Of a stretch of DNA of 64,000 nt, positions 27,718-38,699 are shown in pieces. Source of the DNA: Stappia sp. BW2 (lineage in GTDB: Bacteria; Pseudomonadota; Alphaproteobacteria; Rhizobiales; Stappiaceae); contig NZ_VIRG01000066.1 in assembly GCF_008107695.1 (NCBI RefSeq), positions 1,054,001 to 1,118,000 on the forward strand. The letters are read 5' to 3'. Numbering within the stretch: the first letter of the stretch is position 1; the number at the start of each line of letters is the position of its first letter. Under the pieces are notes generated by a model. The model was not told where the DNA came from and ran no database searches. It saw nothing but the letters and a program-made list of their open reading frames with translations. The position numbers and the translations under genes are program-made.

Positions 27718-28518
27718 ATGAAAAACACTGTCCTGACCCTTGCGGTTGCCGTTTCCTCCCTGATTGGCGCAGGCGTCTCCGCCCTTGCCGACAATCTGCC
27801 GGATCTTGGCGGCCGGGACGTCGTTATCGCCACGGAAAATACCTACCCGCCGCTGCAGTTCGTCGATCCGAAGTCCGGCGAGGCAATCGGCTGGGAATAT
27901 GATGCCGTTGCCGAGATCGCCAAACGGCTGAACCTGAACGTCACTTTCGAGAACACCAGTTGGGACGCCATGATCCCCGCCATATCGGCCGGCGAATACG
28001 ACATGGCGATGAACGGTATCACCATTCGCGCCGACCGCGCCGAGCAGGTGGACTTTTCAGTCCCCTATATGCGGTCCGAAATGTTCATGCTGGTCCGCGC
28101 CGACGAGGACCGGTTTACCGACGCCAAGGGCTTTGCTGCCAATAGCGATTTTCTGGCCGGCGCCCAGCCGGGCACCACACCGTTTTATGTGACCGTCTAT
28201 GAAGTGCTGGATGGCGACGAAGCCAACCCGCGCATCAAGCTGTTCGAAACCTTCGGAGCCGCGGTTCAGGCGCTGAAGACTGGTGACGTCGATCTGGTTC
28301 TGACCGACAGCACCGGCGGCCAGGGTTACGTTTCGACCAACCCGGACACCTTCAAGCTGATTGGCGACCCGATGGGCTCGGAAGACTTCGGCTTCATCTT
28401 TCCGAAGGGCTCGGACCTGATCGAACCGGTCAACGCGGCCATTGCCAGCATGCGCTCCGACGGCACGCTGGATGCCCTCAACAAGAAGTGGTTCTTCGAC
28501 TACAAAGCCGCTCAGTAA
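27718..28518 (+). CDS. Amino-acid ABC transporter periplasmic binding protein
   Basis: This 266-residue family 3 binding protein has a signal peptide ending VSALA-D, then [31 protein letters not shown] (first-lobe signature). [17 protein letters not shown] and [15 protein letters not shown] follow. GGAG lies seven bases before the ATG. It is followed by a matching permease gene. The ligand is probably a polar or basic amino acid, but this cannot be read from sequence. Confidence 0.9.
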   Translation: MKNTVLTLAVAVSSLIGAGVSALADNLPDLGGRDVVIATENTYPPLQFVDPKSGEAIGWEYDAVAEIAKRLNLNVTFENTSWDAMIPAISAGEYDMAMNGITIRADRAEQVDFSVPYMRSEMFMLVRADEDRFTDAKGFAANSDFLAGAQPGTTPFYVTVYEVLDGDEANPRIKLFETFGAAVQALKTGDVDLVLTDSTGGQGYVSTNPDTFKLIGDPMGSEDFGFIFPKGSDLIEPVNAAIASMRSDGTLDALNKKWFFDYKAAQ

Positions 28519-28644
28519 AGCCAATCTCCGTCCGCAGGCGGCTGGACTTTCCAACCCACGGCCGGTATCCGGGCTGTTCTTAGCCCCGATGCTGGCCGTT
28601 TTCGTTTGAACCGCCGTAAACACCGCTGGAGCCCAGACCAAGCC

Positions 28645-29451
28645 ATGTTCCGCAACAAGAGACCGTCCGGCGCGCCCAAGGAAGACTTCCCCTACTGGCT
28701 TGTGGTTGCCGTCGGTGTCGCGGCCTTTCTGTTGTTCCAGATTGCGACCAACAATATCTATTCGCAGGTCATGGCAACGGTTTCACGCGGTATCGGACTG
28801 ACGGTCTTCGTAACGCTGGTCGCCTTCTTTTGCGCCTCCGTGCTCGGGCTGCTGCTGGCACTCGGTTCGCTGTCCGGATCGATTGTCTTGCGGCAGACAG
28901 CGCGATTCTACGTCGAAATCGTGCGCGGTATGCCGATCATCGTGCTGCTGCTCTATATCGCCTTTGTCGCGACCCCGCTGTTCATCGGGGCAGTCAACGC
29001 CATTCTGGAGCCCTTGGGGCTGGACCTTCTGCGCACCCGGGATTTTCCGCTGCTCTGGCGGGCGGTTCTTGCACTGACAATCGGTTACTCGGCCTTTATC
29101 GCCGAGGTTTTCCGGGCTGGTATCCAGGCCGTCGACAAGGGCCAGATCGAGGCAGCCGAAGCACTTGGCATGAACGGCTGGTTGCGCTTCCGCCTCATTA
29201 TCTTCCCGCAGGCGCTGAAGACCATTCTGCCACCGCTCGGCAATGATTTCGTCGCCTTGATCAAGGACAGTTCGCTGGTGTCGGTTCTGGGGGTCGCGGA
29301 TATCACCCAGCTCGGGAAGGTCTATGCGGCAGGCTCCTTCCGCTATTTCGAGACCTATAACGTCGTCGCCCTCATCTACCTGATGATGACGATCACGCTT
29401 TCGCTGGCCCTGCGCAAATTTGAACGGACACAACAGATCCAGGAGCGCTAA
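28645..29451 (+). CDS. Amino-acid ABC transporter permease
   Basis: This 268-residue HisM/ArtQ-type permease has several membrane helices and the ATPase-docking EAA motif EAAEALGMNGWLRFRLIIFP near residue 170. It is preceded by the binding-protein gene. No ATPase gene follows; the next gene is a DNA glycosylase-like one. The start is taken at the ATG at 28645. A TTG at 28606 would add 13 residues. Confidence 0.9.
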   Translation: MFRNKRPSGAPKEDFPYWLVVAVGVAAFLLFQIATNNIYSQVMATVSRGIGLTVFVTLVAFFCASVLGLLLALGSLSGSIVLRQTARFYVEIVRGMPIIVLLLYIAFVATPLFIGAVNAILEPLGLDLLRTRDFPLLWRAVLALTIGYSAFIAEVFRAGIQAVDKGQIEAAEALGMNGWLRFRLIIFPQALKTILPPLGNDFVALIKDSSLVSVLGVADITQLGKVYAAGSFRYFETYNVVALIYLMMTITLSLALRKFERTQQIQER

Positions 29452-29501
29452 GGTTTTCTCCGACGACCTCCCCTCCTGCTCCTCATCCTGATGAGGGTTA
29501 C

Positions 29502-29513
29502 GGGGGGGGGGGG
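29502..29513 (+). repeat. Homopolymer tract of 12 G
   Basis: Twelve consecutive G residues lie 29 bases before the ATG of the glycosylase-like gene, between its ribosome binding site and the permease stop. Tracts of this length are prone to slippage. It could also be a sequencing artefact. Confidence 0.7.
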
Positions 29514-29542
29514 CGGCTATTTGCAGCGAGACGGAGATTTGC

Positions 29543-31500
<1,958 letters not shown>

Positions 31501-31549
31501 GCAGGCACTCCAAAGAGGAGACTTCGCGTTCCCCGCGAAATCCACTTAG

Positions 31550-31588
31550 CCCCGTTTCCCAGAAAAGGAGACGGGGTTTTCTTTATTT
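31550..31588 (+). terminator. Rho-independent terminator after ccrM
   Basis: CCCCGTTTCC/GGAGACGGGG stem (one G-U pair) with a seven-base loop, then TTTTCTTTATTT. Confidence 0.8.
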
Positions 31589-31609
31589 ACGGCAGGAATA
31601 TTGGCCCGA

Positions 31610-33415
31610 TCAGGCCGTCACGCATTTCAGGTCAGGCGCCCAGACATCGAGCCACTCCCGGATTTCCACCGCGCCGAGGGGTGGTGAGAAGTAGAACCCT
31701 TGAAACAGCCGGCAGCCACAGTTTTCCAGGAACTCCAGTTCCGCGCGGGTTTCCACTCCCTCGGCCAGAACATCCAGTCCCATATTCTGGGCCATCGCCA
31801 GCATGGCACCCGCAATCCTCTGCATCTTCGGACTTTTGTCGAGGCCGGAGACGAACGACCGATCTATCTTCAAGGTCGCGACAGGTGTTTCGATTAAGGT
31901 GGCGATGGAAGAGTGACCCGTGCCGAAATCGTCAAGCGCCAGAGCAAAACCGGCCTGTTCCAGATTGCGGCACTGGGCGATCAACCCCTGGTCCGACTGT
32001 TCGAACAGGATTGATTCCAGAAGTTCCAGTTGAATATCGCCGGGTGTCAGGCCCGCGTCATCAAGTTCGCTCTGCAAAATCGCGGCAAACTGCTCCGATC
32101 TGAGGTTCGATGCGGTCACGTTCAGGGAGAGTTTGCCGATATCCTTGCCCTCAGCCTTCCACTCTGCGAAATGCGTGAAGGCCTTGCGGCGCACCTGGCG
32201 GTCGATTTCCGACATGATATTCGCCCTGGTCGCCGTTTCCAGGAAGCGGGCCGGCGGCAGCACCCCTTCCATCTCGGTCTGCCAGCGGGCGACAACTTCC
32301 AGGCCGCAAACCTGGCCCGTCATGCTGTTTATCTGCGGCTGAAAGTAGGGAACGAACTGACTGAGTTTCAGCCCCTCCTCAATCAGCGAGACGAGCCTGC
32401 TGGTCTCCTCATGCCGCCGGATCATTTCCTTTGACAGCACTTTGACGGACGACCTGGTCGTCTTGGCGTCGTAGAGCGCGATATCGGAATGCGCGATCAA
32501 TCTGTCGGCGTTCTGGACTTGGCCGGGGTGGAACAGCACGATGCCTATGCTTGCCGTAACCTGACAGTTCTGCCCGTTGTAGCGGATCGGCATGGAGATC
32601 TCGTCCAGCAGGCGCAGCGCCATGGCATAGAGCTCTTCCCTGTCCGGGGGAGCCGCCAGAAACAGTGCGAATTCATCACCGCCGAGGCGCGCTGGAAGAT
32701 CGTTCGGACCGGAAAAAGATGTCATTGCCTCCGCTGTCCGCATGAGGATCATGTCGCCTGCGGAGTGGCCGAAATTGTCGTTGATCGACTTGAACTGATC
32801 CAGATCGATATGCAGCAGGGCAAAAAGTTGCCCTTTGTTCGGCAAATGCAACACGTCTTCCAGGCGGCGGTGCAGGGCTCCCCTGTTGGCGATTTCCGTC
32901 AACGGGTCCTGGGAGGCCTTCTTTTCCGCTTCAATCTTCGCCGCCTTGAGTGCGGAGGCCATTTTCTGACTGTCTTCCAGAAGCGTGCGCTGCGCTTCGA
33001 AGGAATAGAAAAGGTCGATGGAAAAATCGTTCGGTTTGAAGTCTGCTTCCGTCAGCTTGAAACGTTCCACGACCTTGGACAGGTGGAGGCCGAAAGACAG
33101 ATCCAGGAAAATCGTGTCCTCGTCCGCGCCGGCCAATGCAAACCCGCGGAACTGTACCGGCTCGCCGTCTCGCAGATGCGCCCGCAGAACCAGTTTTGTG
33201 CCGAGCCTCTCGCGGATATCTGCGATAGACCTGACGTTTCGCGGTCGTTCCACCGTGAAAACGTCAAAGAGATCCGCCTCCAGAATGCCTGTCCCCAGGA
33301 CCCTTTCCAGTGTTGGGCCAAGGCCTTCGATCCGTCCGCGACTGTCCAGCACGACATGCATGGGAAAAAGCATGTTGATGGCCTTGCCGCTCAGATCGAG
33401 TTTGGATGAAGTCAA
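31610..33415 (-). CDS. HNOBA-GGDEF-EAL protein (haem-NO-binding-associated c-di-GMP enzyme)
   Basis: This 601-residue signalling protein has three parts. Residues about 5-150 match the haem-NO-binding-associated (HNOBA) domain (LFPMHVVLDSRGRIEGLGPTL at its start). A short coiled coil precedes a GGDEF domain with an intact GGDEF motif but without the RxxD inhibitory site (reads GPND). The EAL domain has EVV in place of EAL but keeps NVT, ELLES, DDFGTGHSS, KIDRSF and EGVE, so both activities are possible. I chose the TTG at 33415, two bases after the H-NOX stop, implying coupling. No ATG is available before residue 15. Confidence 0.85.
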   Translation of the reverse strand: MTSSKLDLSGKAINMLFPMHVVLDSRGRIEGLGPTLERVLGTGILEADLFDVFTVERPRNVRSIADIRERLGTKLVLRAHLRDGEPVQFRGFALAGADEDTIFLDLSFGLHLSKVVERFKLTEADFKPNDFSIDLFYSFEAQRTLLEDSQKMASALKAAKIEAEKKASQDPLTEIANRGALHRRLEDVLHLPNKGQLFALLHIDLDQFKSINDNFGHSAGDMILMRTAEAMTSFSGPNDLPARLGGDEFALFLAAPPDREELYAMALRLLDEISMPIRYNGQNCQVTASIGIVLFHPGQVQNADRLIAHSDIALYDAKTTRSSVKVLSKEMIRRHEETSRLVSLIEEGLKLSQFVPYFQPQINSMTGQVCGLEVVARWQTEMEGVLPPARFLETATRANIMSEIDRQVRRKAFTHFAEWKAEGKDIGKLSLNVTASNLRSEQFAAILQSELDDAGLTPGDIQLELLESILFEQSDQGLIAQCRNLEQAGFALALDDFGTGHSSIATLIETPVATLKIDRSFVSGLDKSPKMQRIAGAMLAMAQNMGLDVLAEGVETRAELEFLENCGCRLFQGFYFSPPLGAVEIREWLDVWAPDLKCVTA

Positions 33416-33417
33416 AT

Positions 33418-33996
33418 TCAGGCCCCGGTGCTGGAAGGTTGTGGCGCTTTGTCGAGAATCCTGACTTCGAAAATGTCGTGATCGCACTGCTCGGATTTCG
33501 CCGCGACCTGGCTAACCTCAATGTGCTCACCGGTCTCCGAGGCTAGGCCGTGCAGAAGGCCGATCACCATCGGCGCCAGTCCTTCGCGCTCGGAATAGTA
33601 ATGCAGAATACAGGATCCATCGTCCCTCTGCTCTACCTCAAAGGAAGGCGGTTTCAGATGAGGCATCGTCAGGAGGATGCGGTCGTGCATGTCGTCGAGC
33701 CCCTTCAACTGCTCGATGAAGGAATTGCCGGCAAGCCGCATGAGATTGCCGAAATGCGAAGCACCCGCAAAGTCAACCCAGTATCTGCCGAAAATGGCCA
33801 TGACATCCGCCAAGGGAAGACCGGTGAAGCCGCAGATGGCATCAATCAGTTTGTAAGTGATGGCATCGTCGTAACTCGACATTCGTTCGAATTCGAGTTG
33901 ATCCAGGCCCGCGGTTTCACAAATGCTTTGCCAAGCCTCAGGTCCATGATTTTCCGTAACGAAGCTACGAATGCCTTCGTTCAGCATTCCGTACAT
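33418..33996 (-). CDS. H-NOX haem nitric oxide/oxygen-binding sensor
   Basis: This 192-residue stand-alone H-NOX protein binds haem and senses NO. It begins MYGMLNEGIRSFV. The proximal haem ligand is H104 in DDMHDRI, and the haem-propionate motif Y133-x-S135-x-R137 is intact (YYSER). Its stop overlaps the start region of the HNOBA-GGDEF-EAL gene, the partner type known to be regulated by H-NOX in other bacteria. The upstream region is AT-rich and shared with a divergent regulator gene. Confidence 0.93.
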   Translation of the reverse strand: MYGMLNEGIRSFVTENHGPEAWQSICETAGLDQLEFERMSSYDDAITYKLIDAICGFTGLPLADVMAIFGRYWVDFAGASHFGNLMRLAGNSFIEQLKGLDDMHDRILLTMPHLKPPSFEVEQRDDGSCILHYYSEREGLAPMVIGLLHGLASETGEHIEVSQVAAKSEQCDHDIFEVRILDKAPQPSSTGA

Positions 33997-34434
33997 CTGG
34001 TGCCCCCCAGGATTTTATAGTGTGATTATACGAATTTGCTTAAAGCCGCTCTAATCTGCTCCAGCCATATTTCTGCTTTTAAGTCTCATCTTGAGTTTAT
34101 TTTACTACTTTTTCGCGAACTTCTTTAACATTATCACTCCAGGTTTCTTCTTTCCTCAGAAGACCATCCGGAGAAATAACAGGAAATACGTTTATTCCCC
34201 TACGCAGCCTAACGCGGACGTACTTCTTCGGGTGATTTTCCGGCATGTCAACAGAAGCCCGTCGAGGGGGCACCTTGCATGTCACAGATCCTGGACCGCC
34301 GCCGGACAGACATCTTGCAATCGCCCTCCAATCCCGCCATCCTTTGCGTTCAAACGAGCGTTCATGGGAGGAACGGGTTCAGGGTTTGAAACCGGCTGAA
34401 AGTGCCGGAGGCCTTTGGACCGCTGATCGCGACA
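33997..34434. other. AT-rich divergent promoter region between H-NOX and GAF-Fis regulator
   Basis: This region of about 440 bases holds the two promoters. I searched by eye for an NnrR/FNR-type TTGAT-N4-ATCAA site and found none. A minus-strand frame from 34246 to 34097 (about 49 codons, lysine-rich) has no ribosome binding site and is probably chance. Confidence 0.5.
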
Positions 34435-35379
34435 ATGAAGGATCACGTCGAAACAGTTTTACGAACCGTGCAATCCGCGTCCGCGCCTGCGCTCTCCCGG
34501 ATCGCGGCGTCCTGGCGTAGATCCATCGACAAATATGGGCTGGATCCAGCCACCGGCAAGCCTCCTCAGCGCCTCGGCGACGACCAGCTTTGCCAGCGCC
34601 TGGAAGAGACGGGGGCTTTCCTGACGATCGCAGCCTCCAAGCTGGATCAGCTTTTCGGCCTGGTCGGTCAGTCCGGCTGCACGGTTCTTCTGACCGATGC
34701 GGACGGTGTCATCCTCGACCAGCGCTGCACCTCCGCCGACGCGGATACCTTTCAGGACTGGGGCTTGAGCAAGGGGACCAACTGGAGTGAGGCCGCCGTC
34801 GGAACCAACGGAATCGGCACCTGCCTCGCCGAAGAACGCAATCTCATCGTCCACCGGCAGGAGCACTTTCTGGCACGCAACGTCGGCATGAGCTGCATGG
34901 ACGCGCCAATCTATGGCCCGGACGGACGGCTTGCCGGGGCCCTGGACGTCTCCTCCGCACGGTCCGACCAGACGGAAGCCTTCAACCGGCTGATTGCCGC
35001 CATGGTCTCGCAGACAGCAAGACAGATCGAGATCGAGACCTTCCGAGCCGCCTTTCCCGGAGCCCGTATCATTGTCGCCGATGGCGAGAGCACAGACAAC
35101 GCGATGCTGCTCGCGGTCGACGGCGACGACATCGTGCTTGGCGCGACTCGCGCTGCCAGAAAGGCCTTCGGGCTTGGCGCAAGCGGCCCTCTGAAACCCC
35201 TGCCCGCTTCCGATCTGCTTGGCCGGGAGGATGGTCCGAGCGGTTTTGAAAAGGCTGAAAGGGCAGCCGTCATCCGTGCCCTGACGCGGGCCGGTGGCAA
35301 TGTCTCCGAAGCGGCCCGCGCGCTCGGCATCGGCCGGGCAACCCTTTATCGGCGTATGAAACGGCTCGGCGTCGACTGA
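34435..35379 (+). CDS. AcoR-like GAF-Fis transcriptional regulator lacking the AAA+ domain
   Basis: This 314-residue regulator has the AcoR-type N-terminus ([17 protein letters not shown]) and a GAF-like sensor domain (about 60-220, with [28 protein letters not shown] as family hallmark, residues about 118-145). It ends with a Fis-type helix-turn-helix ([34 protein letters not shown]). The sigma-54 AAA+ domain of classical AcoR is missing. The neighbour is an aldehyde dehydrogenase, the usual AcoR target. The start is uncertain: a GTG at 34402 is also open. Confidence 0.85.
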   Translation: MKDHVETVLRTVQSASAPALSRIAASWRRSIDKYGLDPATGKPPQRLGDDQLCQRLEETGAFLTIAASKLDQLFGLVGQSGCTVLLTDADGVILDQRCTSADADTFQDWGLSKGTNWSEAAVGTNGIGTCLAEERNLIVHRQEHFLARNVGMSCMDAPIYGPDGRLAGALDVSSARSDQTEAFNRLIAAMVSQTARQIEIETFRAAFPGARIIVADGESTDNAMLLAVDGDDIVLGATRAARKAFGLGASGPLKPLPASDLLGREDGPSGFEKAERAAVIRALTRAGGNVSEAARALGIGRATLYRRMKRLGVD

Positions 35380-35393
35380 AATCGCGGCCAACC

Positions 35394-35411
35394 TGTCTCA
35401 GAACTGAGACA
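35394..35411 (+). promoter_or_regulatory. Perfect palindrome upstream of the aldehyde dehydrogenase gene
   Basis: TGTCTCAG-AA-CTGAGACA is an exact 8+8 dyad, 14 bases after the regulator stop and about 140 bases before the dehydrogenase ATG. It is the likely binding site of the adjacent GAF-Fis regulator. I see no sigma-54 -24/-12 element. Confidence 0.6.
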
Positions 35412-35552
35412 CATGCCGCACAGTTACACATTCCCCCATCTATCGCCGCGCGACCTCCTCCCGCACAGTCTGCCCATTCCCGGTGGAGGACCGGGACCTT
35501 CGGTCAGTTGCAGCTTCGGTTGGCTGACTGCCGATCTTGTGGAGGACCCCAG

Positions 35553-37073
35553 ATGAACCAGATGCCAAGCTTTAACGTCGACACGACGTCTCCGTTCAAA
35601 TCCCGGTACGACAACTACATTGGCGGCAAATTCGTTGCCCCGGTCAACGGACGGTATTTCAACAACATCACACCGATTTCCGGCAATACGGTCTGCGAAA
35701 TCGCCCGCTCCGACGCCGCCGACGTGGATCTGGCGCTGGATGCCGCACATGCGGCCAAGGATGGCTGGGGTCGGACCCCGGCAGCGGAACGCGCCAATAT
35801 CCTTTTGAAGATCGCCGATGTCATGGAGCAGAACCTCGATATTCTGGCCAAGGCGGAAACCTGGGACAACGGCAAGCCGATCCGTGAGACGACAGCCGCC
35901 GACATTCCGCTTTCCGTCGATCATTTCCGCTATTTTGCCGGTGTCCTGCGCGGCCAGGAAGGATCGATGTCGGAGATCGACAACGATACGGTCGCCTATC
36001 ACTTTCATGAACCGCTCGGCGTTGTCGGCCAGATCATTCCGTGGAACTTCTCCATCCTGATGGCAGCCTGGAAACTGGCTCCGGCACTTGCCGCCGGCAA
36101 CTGCATCGTCCTGAAGCCGGCTGAGCAGACACCGGCCGCGATCATGGTGCTGGCAGAGCTCATTGGTGGCCTGCTGCCGGATGGAGTTCTCAACATCGTC
36201 AACGGCTTTGGTGCGGAAGTCGGCGCGCCGCTCGCAAAGTCCAACCGCATTGCGAAGATCGCCTTTACCGGCTCGACCCAAACCGGCCGGATGATCATGC
36301 AGTACGCGACCGAGAACCTCATCCCGGTGACGCTGGAGCTCGGCGGCAAGTCGCCGAACGTCTTCTTCTCCGACGTCATGAGCCAGGACGATGCGTTCCT
36401 GGACAAGGCCATCGAGGGCTTTGTTCTCTTCGCATTCAACCAGGGCGAAGTCTGCACCTGCCCCAGCCGGGCGTTGATCCAGGAAGACATCTACGAAGCC
36501 TTCATCGAGCGAGCGATTGCCCGTGTGAAAGCCATCAAGCAGGGTGATCCGCGCTCCATGGAAACCATGGTCGGCGCCCAGGCCAGCCGTGAGCAGCAGG
36601 ACAAGATCCTGTCCTATCTGACCATCGGCGTCGAAGAAGGTGCGGAAGTGCTGTGCGGCGGCGCGGAAGCCAAGTTCGACGGCGACCTTTCCGGCGGCTT
36701 CTACGTTCAGCCGACCATCCTGAAGGGCCACAACAAGATGCGGGTCTTCCAGGAGGAAATCTTCGGTCCGGTCGTTTCGGTCACCACGTTCAAGACCGAC
36801 GAAGAAGCCCTGGCGATTGCCAACGACACCATGTACGGCCTTGGCGCCGGAGTATGGTCCCGTGATGCCAACCGCTGCTACCGGTTCGGCCGCGCTATCG
36901 AGGCGGGCCGCGTGTGGGTGAACAACTACCACGCCTACCCGGCCCATGCGGCCTTCGGTGGCTACAAGCAGTCCGGTATCGGTCGCGAAAACCACAAGAT
37001 GATGCTGGATCACTATCAGCAGACCAAGAACATGCTGGTCAGCTACAACCCGAACAAGCTCGGTTTTTTCTAA
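35553..37073 (+). CDS. NAD(P)-dependent aldehyde dehydrogenase (AcoD/ExaC type)
   Basis: This 506-residue aldehyde dehydrogenase has its catalytic cysteine at C301 in [12 protein letters not shown] and general base E262 in [12 protein letters not shown]. The cofactor-binding stretch is [21 protein letters not shown]. It resembles acetaldehyde dehydrogenases used in ethanol or acetoin breakdown. I chose the ATG at 35553, with GGAGG seven bases upstream. Confidence 0.95.
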   Translation: MNQMPSFNVDTTSPFKSRYDNYIGGKFVAPVNGRYFNNITPISGNTVCEIARSDAADVDLALDAAHAAKDGWGRTPAAERANILLKIADVMEQNLDILAKAETWDNGKPIRETTAADIPLSVDHFRYFAGVLRGQEGSMSEIDNDTVAYHFHEPLGVVGQIIPWNFSILMAAWKLAPALAAGNCIVLKPAEQTPAAIMVLAELIGGLLPDGVLNIVNGFGAEVGAPLAKSNRIAKIAFTGSTQTGRMIMQYATENLIPVTLELGGKSPNVFFSDVMSQDDAFLDKAIEGFVLFAFNQGEVCTCPSRALIQEDIYEAFIERAIARVKAIKQGDPRSMETMVGAQASREQQDKILSYLTIGVEEGAEVLCGGAEAKFDGDLSGGFYVQPTILKGHNKMRVFQEEIFGPVVSVTTFKTDEEALAIANDTMYGLGAGVWSRDANRCYRFGRAIEAGRVWVNNYHAYPAHAAFGGYKQSGIGRENHKMMLDHYQQTKNMLVSYNPNKLGFF

Positions 37074-37112
37074 AGGCTACCGAGGTTACACGACCTTGTT
37101 CTGGCAGTGACG

Positions 37113-37142
37113 CGGGGCAGCCTTCGACAGAGGGCTGCCCCG
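37113..37142 (+). terminator. Hairpin after the aldehyde dehydrogenase gene
   Basis: CGGGGCAGCC/GGCTGCCCCG stem of ten pairs with a ten-base loop. The T run is poor (TTCTCC), so termination may be partial. Confidence 0.5.
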
Positions 37143-37172
37143 TTCTCCGTTCAAGGCCCCTAACCTGCGGCT

Positions 37173-37511
37173 TCATCGTAATAACTCTTCAGCAACGCCT
37201 TCCAGCAAGTCTGCCAGCGCCTTCGGTTCGCTCACCATCGCATCCTGCCCGGACGCGATCTGCGAGACCGGCCAGCCTTTGGCTTGCGCGCGAGCCAAGG
37301 CGACTTTTGCAGGCGGATAGGGCGGGTCTGTGCATTCAATGTAGTGAGCCGGAAGGCCGTTTCCGACCAGGTGTTTCAGCTCCAGGGCTGTGGTGAAGGT
37401 CTGGAACGGATGCTGGGTCAGCTGCGGTGTCCGCGTTCCCGCAGAATGTTTGCCAGACGCGACCAGCACCAGCCGCCATGCCAGACACCATGCCAGACGC
37501 CATGGACACAA
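37173..37511 (-). pseudogene. Remnant of an alpha/beta hydrolase (C-terminal part only)
   Basis: Roughly the last 80 codons resemble the C-terminus of EstC/salicylate-esterase-like alpha/beta hydrolases. PFQTFTTALELKH, ALPAHYIECT-like and KGWPVSQIASGQDAMVSEPKALADLL align in order. The catalytic histidine of the usual GHDAM motif is glutamine (GQDAM), and the nucleophile domain is missing. The 5' end runs into a tandem repeat (ATGCCAGAC twice at 37477-37500). It is best read as a truncated, inactive copy. Confidence 0.6.
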
Positions 37512-37553
37512 ACAAAGGTCCGGTGTTTCAAGTCGCCCTCCCCGATCCAGCGC

Positions 37554-37928
37554 CTATTCGGCAGCTTCCGCCGCCTTCTGGAAATCACGCCGTTCCTTCA
37601 GTTTGTGACCGACTTCGACGATGGCTTCCAGCGCGGGAACGAGATCCTGGCCGAGGTCCGTCAGCTCATATTCGACCGACGGCGGCGATGTCGGCCGGAC
37701 ATGGCGCAACAGGATGCCGCGCCCTTCCAGTTCTGAAAGGCGTTGTGACAGAACCTTGCCGGAAACAGGGGGAATATCCGCCTTCAGCTCGTTGAAGCGG
37801 CGCGGACCTGCGCGCAGGTTCCAGATAACGTTGGGCGCCCAGGCGCCGGAAATCACCTTCATGCACTGGGTCAGACTGCAGGGTTGCGGCGGCTTCGGGC
37901 TGAGGTTCTTGCGCATTTTCAATGCCAT
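37554..37928 (-). CDS. HxlR-family transcriptional regulator
   Basis: This 124-residue winged-helix regulator has CSLTQCMKVISGAWAPNVIWNL at the start, RFNELKADIPPVSGKVLSQRLSELE as the DNA-reading helix and YELTDLGQDL at the wing. The HxlR-type cysteine could sense electrophiles or oxidants. It is divergent from a GST operon with an inverted repeat between them. The start may be the ATG at 37928 or a GTG at 37937. Confidence 0.88.
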   Translation of the reverse strand: MALKMRKNLSPKPPQPCSLTQCMKVISGAWAPNVIWNLRAGPRRFNELKADIPPVSGKVLSQRLSELEGRGILLRHVRPTSPPSVEYELTDLGQDLVPALEAIVEVGHKLKERRDFQKAAEAAE

Positions 37929-37986
37929 GGGCACCACACGATCTTTAAAGTTCCAAGGTCACGCGGGAACCATCAGGTTTCTGCCC

Positions 37987-38010
37987 GGTAACTCAATAAT
38001 TCAAGTTACC
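37987..38010. promoter_or_regulatory. Inverted-repeat operator between HxlR and GST genes
   Basis: GGTAACT and AGTTACC are separated by ten bases. On the minus strand TTGACA at about 38029-38024, then 16 bases, then TAACTT form a promoter for the regulator that overlaps the repeat, fitting autoregulation. Confidence 0.6.
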
Positions 38011-38084
38011 AATAGAAACCTGCTTGTCAATGGTGACCTAAGATTACACCTTCCAGGCATCGATATGAACCAAGGAGCCAATCG

Positions 38085-38699
38085 ATGAAACTGTTCTACA
38101 AACCCGGTGCCTGTTCCATGGCTGCTCATCTCATTCTCAACGAAGCGGGAGCCACCTACAGTCTCGAAAAAGTGGATACATCTGCGGGCTTGACGGAAAC
38201 CGGCGCGGTTTACGACGAGACCAATCCGCGCGGCTACGTACCGGCACTGCGGTTTGAAAACGGCGACGTCCTCACGGAAAACGTCGCGATCCTGCATTGG
38301 CTTGGCGAGCAATATCCGGACTTTGCCTCCGATAGCGCCGGCAAACCGCTCGACCGGTTCCGCGTCCTGGAATTGCTCAGCTTCCTGTCCTCCGAACTGC
38401 ACAAGGGGTTCAGTCCGTTCTTTTCCGGCAAGGAATTTTCTGAAGCAGACGCGGCTGATAACCTGGCCAAGCTGAAGATCAGGCTCGGACAGTTCGATGC
38501 CCTGCTGGCCAAGGGCGGCGACTATCTGCTGGGTGATAGCTTCTCCGTTGCAGATGCCTACGCCTTTGTCATCCTGAACTGGACCAACTTCATCGGCGTA
38601 TCTCTTGGCGACTGGCCGAAGACGGCAGCCTATGTCGAGCGCATCCGTGCCCGTCCGGCGGCCCAGAAGACCCTTCAGGAAGAAGGTCTGGCGGCATGA
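38085..38699 (+). CDS. Glutathione S-transferase, beta class
   Basis: This 204-residue GST starts MKLFYKPGACSMAAH, with the beta-class active-site cysteine at position 10, and has the typical LTENVAILHWL (thioredoxin-fold end) and GDYLLGDSFSVADAYAFV (C-terminal N-cap) motifs. AAGGAG precedes the ATG. It is first in an operon with a SnoaL-like and a tautomerase-like gene and probably under the divergent HxlR regulator. Confidence 0.92.
   Translation: MKLFYKPGACSMAAHLILNEAGATYSLEKVDTSAGLTETGAVYDETNPRGYVPALRFENGDVLTENVAILHWLGEQYPDFASDSAGKPLDRFRVLELLSFLSSELHKGFSPFFSGKEFSEADAADNLAKLKIRLGQFDALLAKGGDYLLGDSFSVADAYAFVILNWTNFIGVSLGDWPKTAAYVERIRARPAAQKTLQEEGLAA

Noticed and set aside
34097..34246. Lysine-rich minus-strand frame of about 49 codons between H-NOX and the GAF-Fis regulator
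   Set aside because: No ribosome binding site and an AT-rich promoter region; too weak to list as a gene.
35424..37013. 529-codon minus-strand frame over the aldehyde dehydrogenase gene
   Set aside because: It is antisense to a well-conserved enzyme with a good ribosome binding site; the frame has no recognisable motif.
37477..37504. Tandem ATGCCAGAC repeat as a possible integration site or microsatellite
   Set aside because: Only two full units, lying in a decayed hydrolase remnant; no flanking mobile element or direct repeats.
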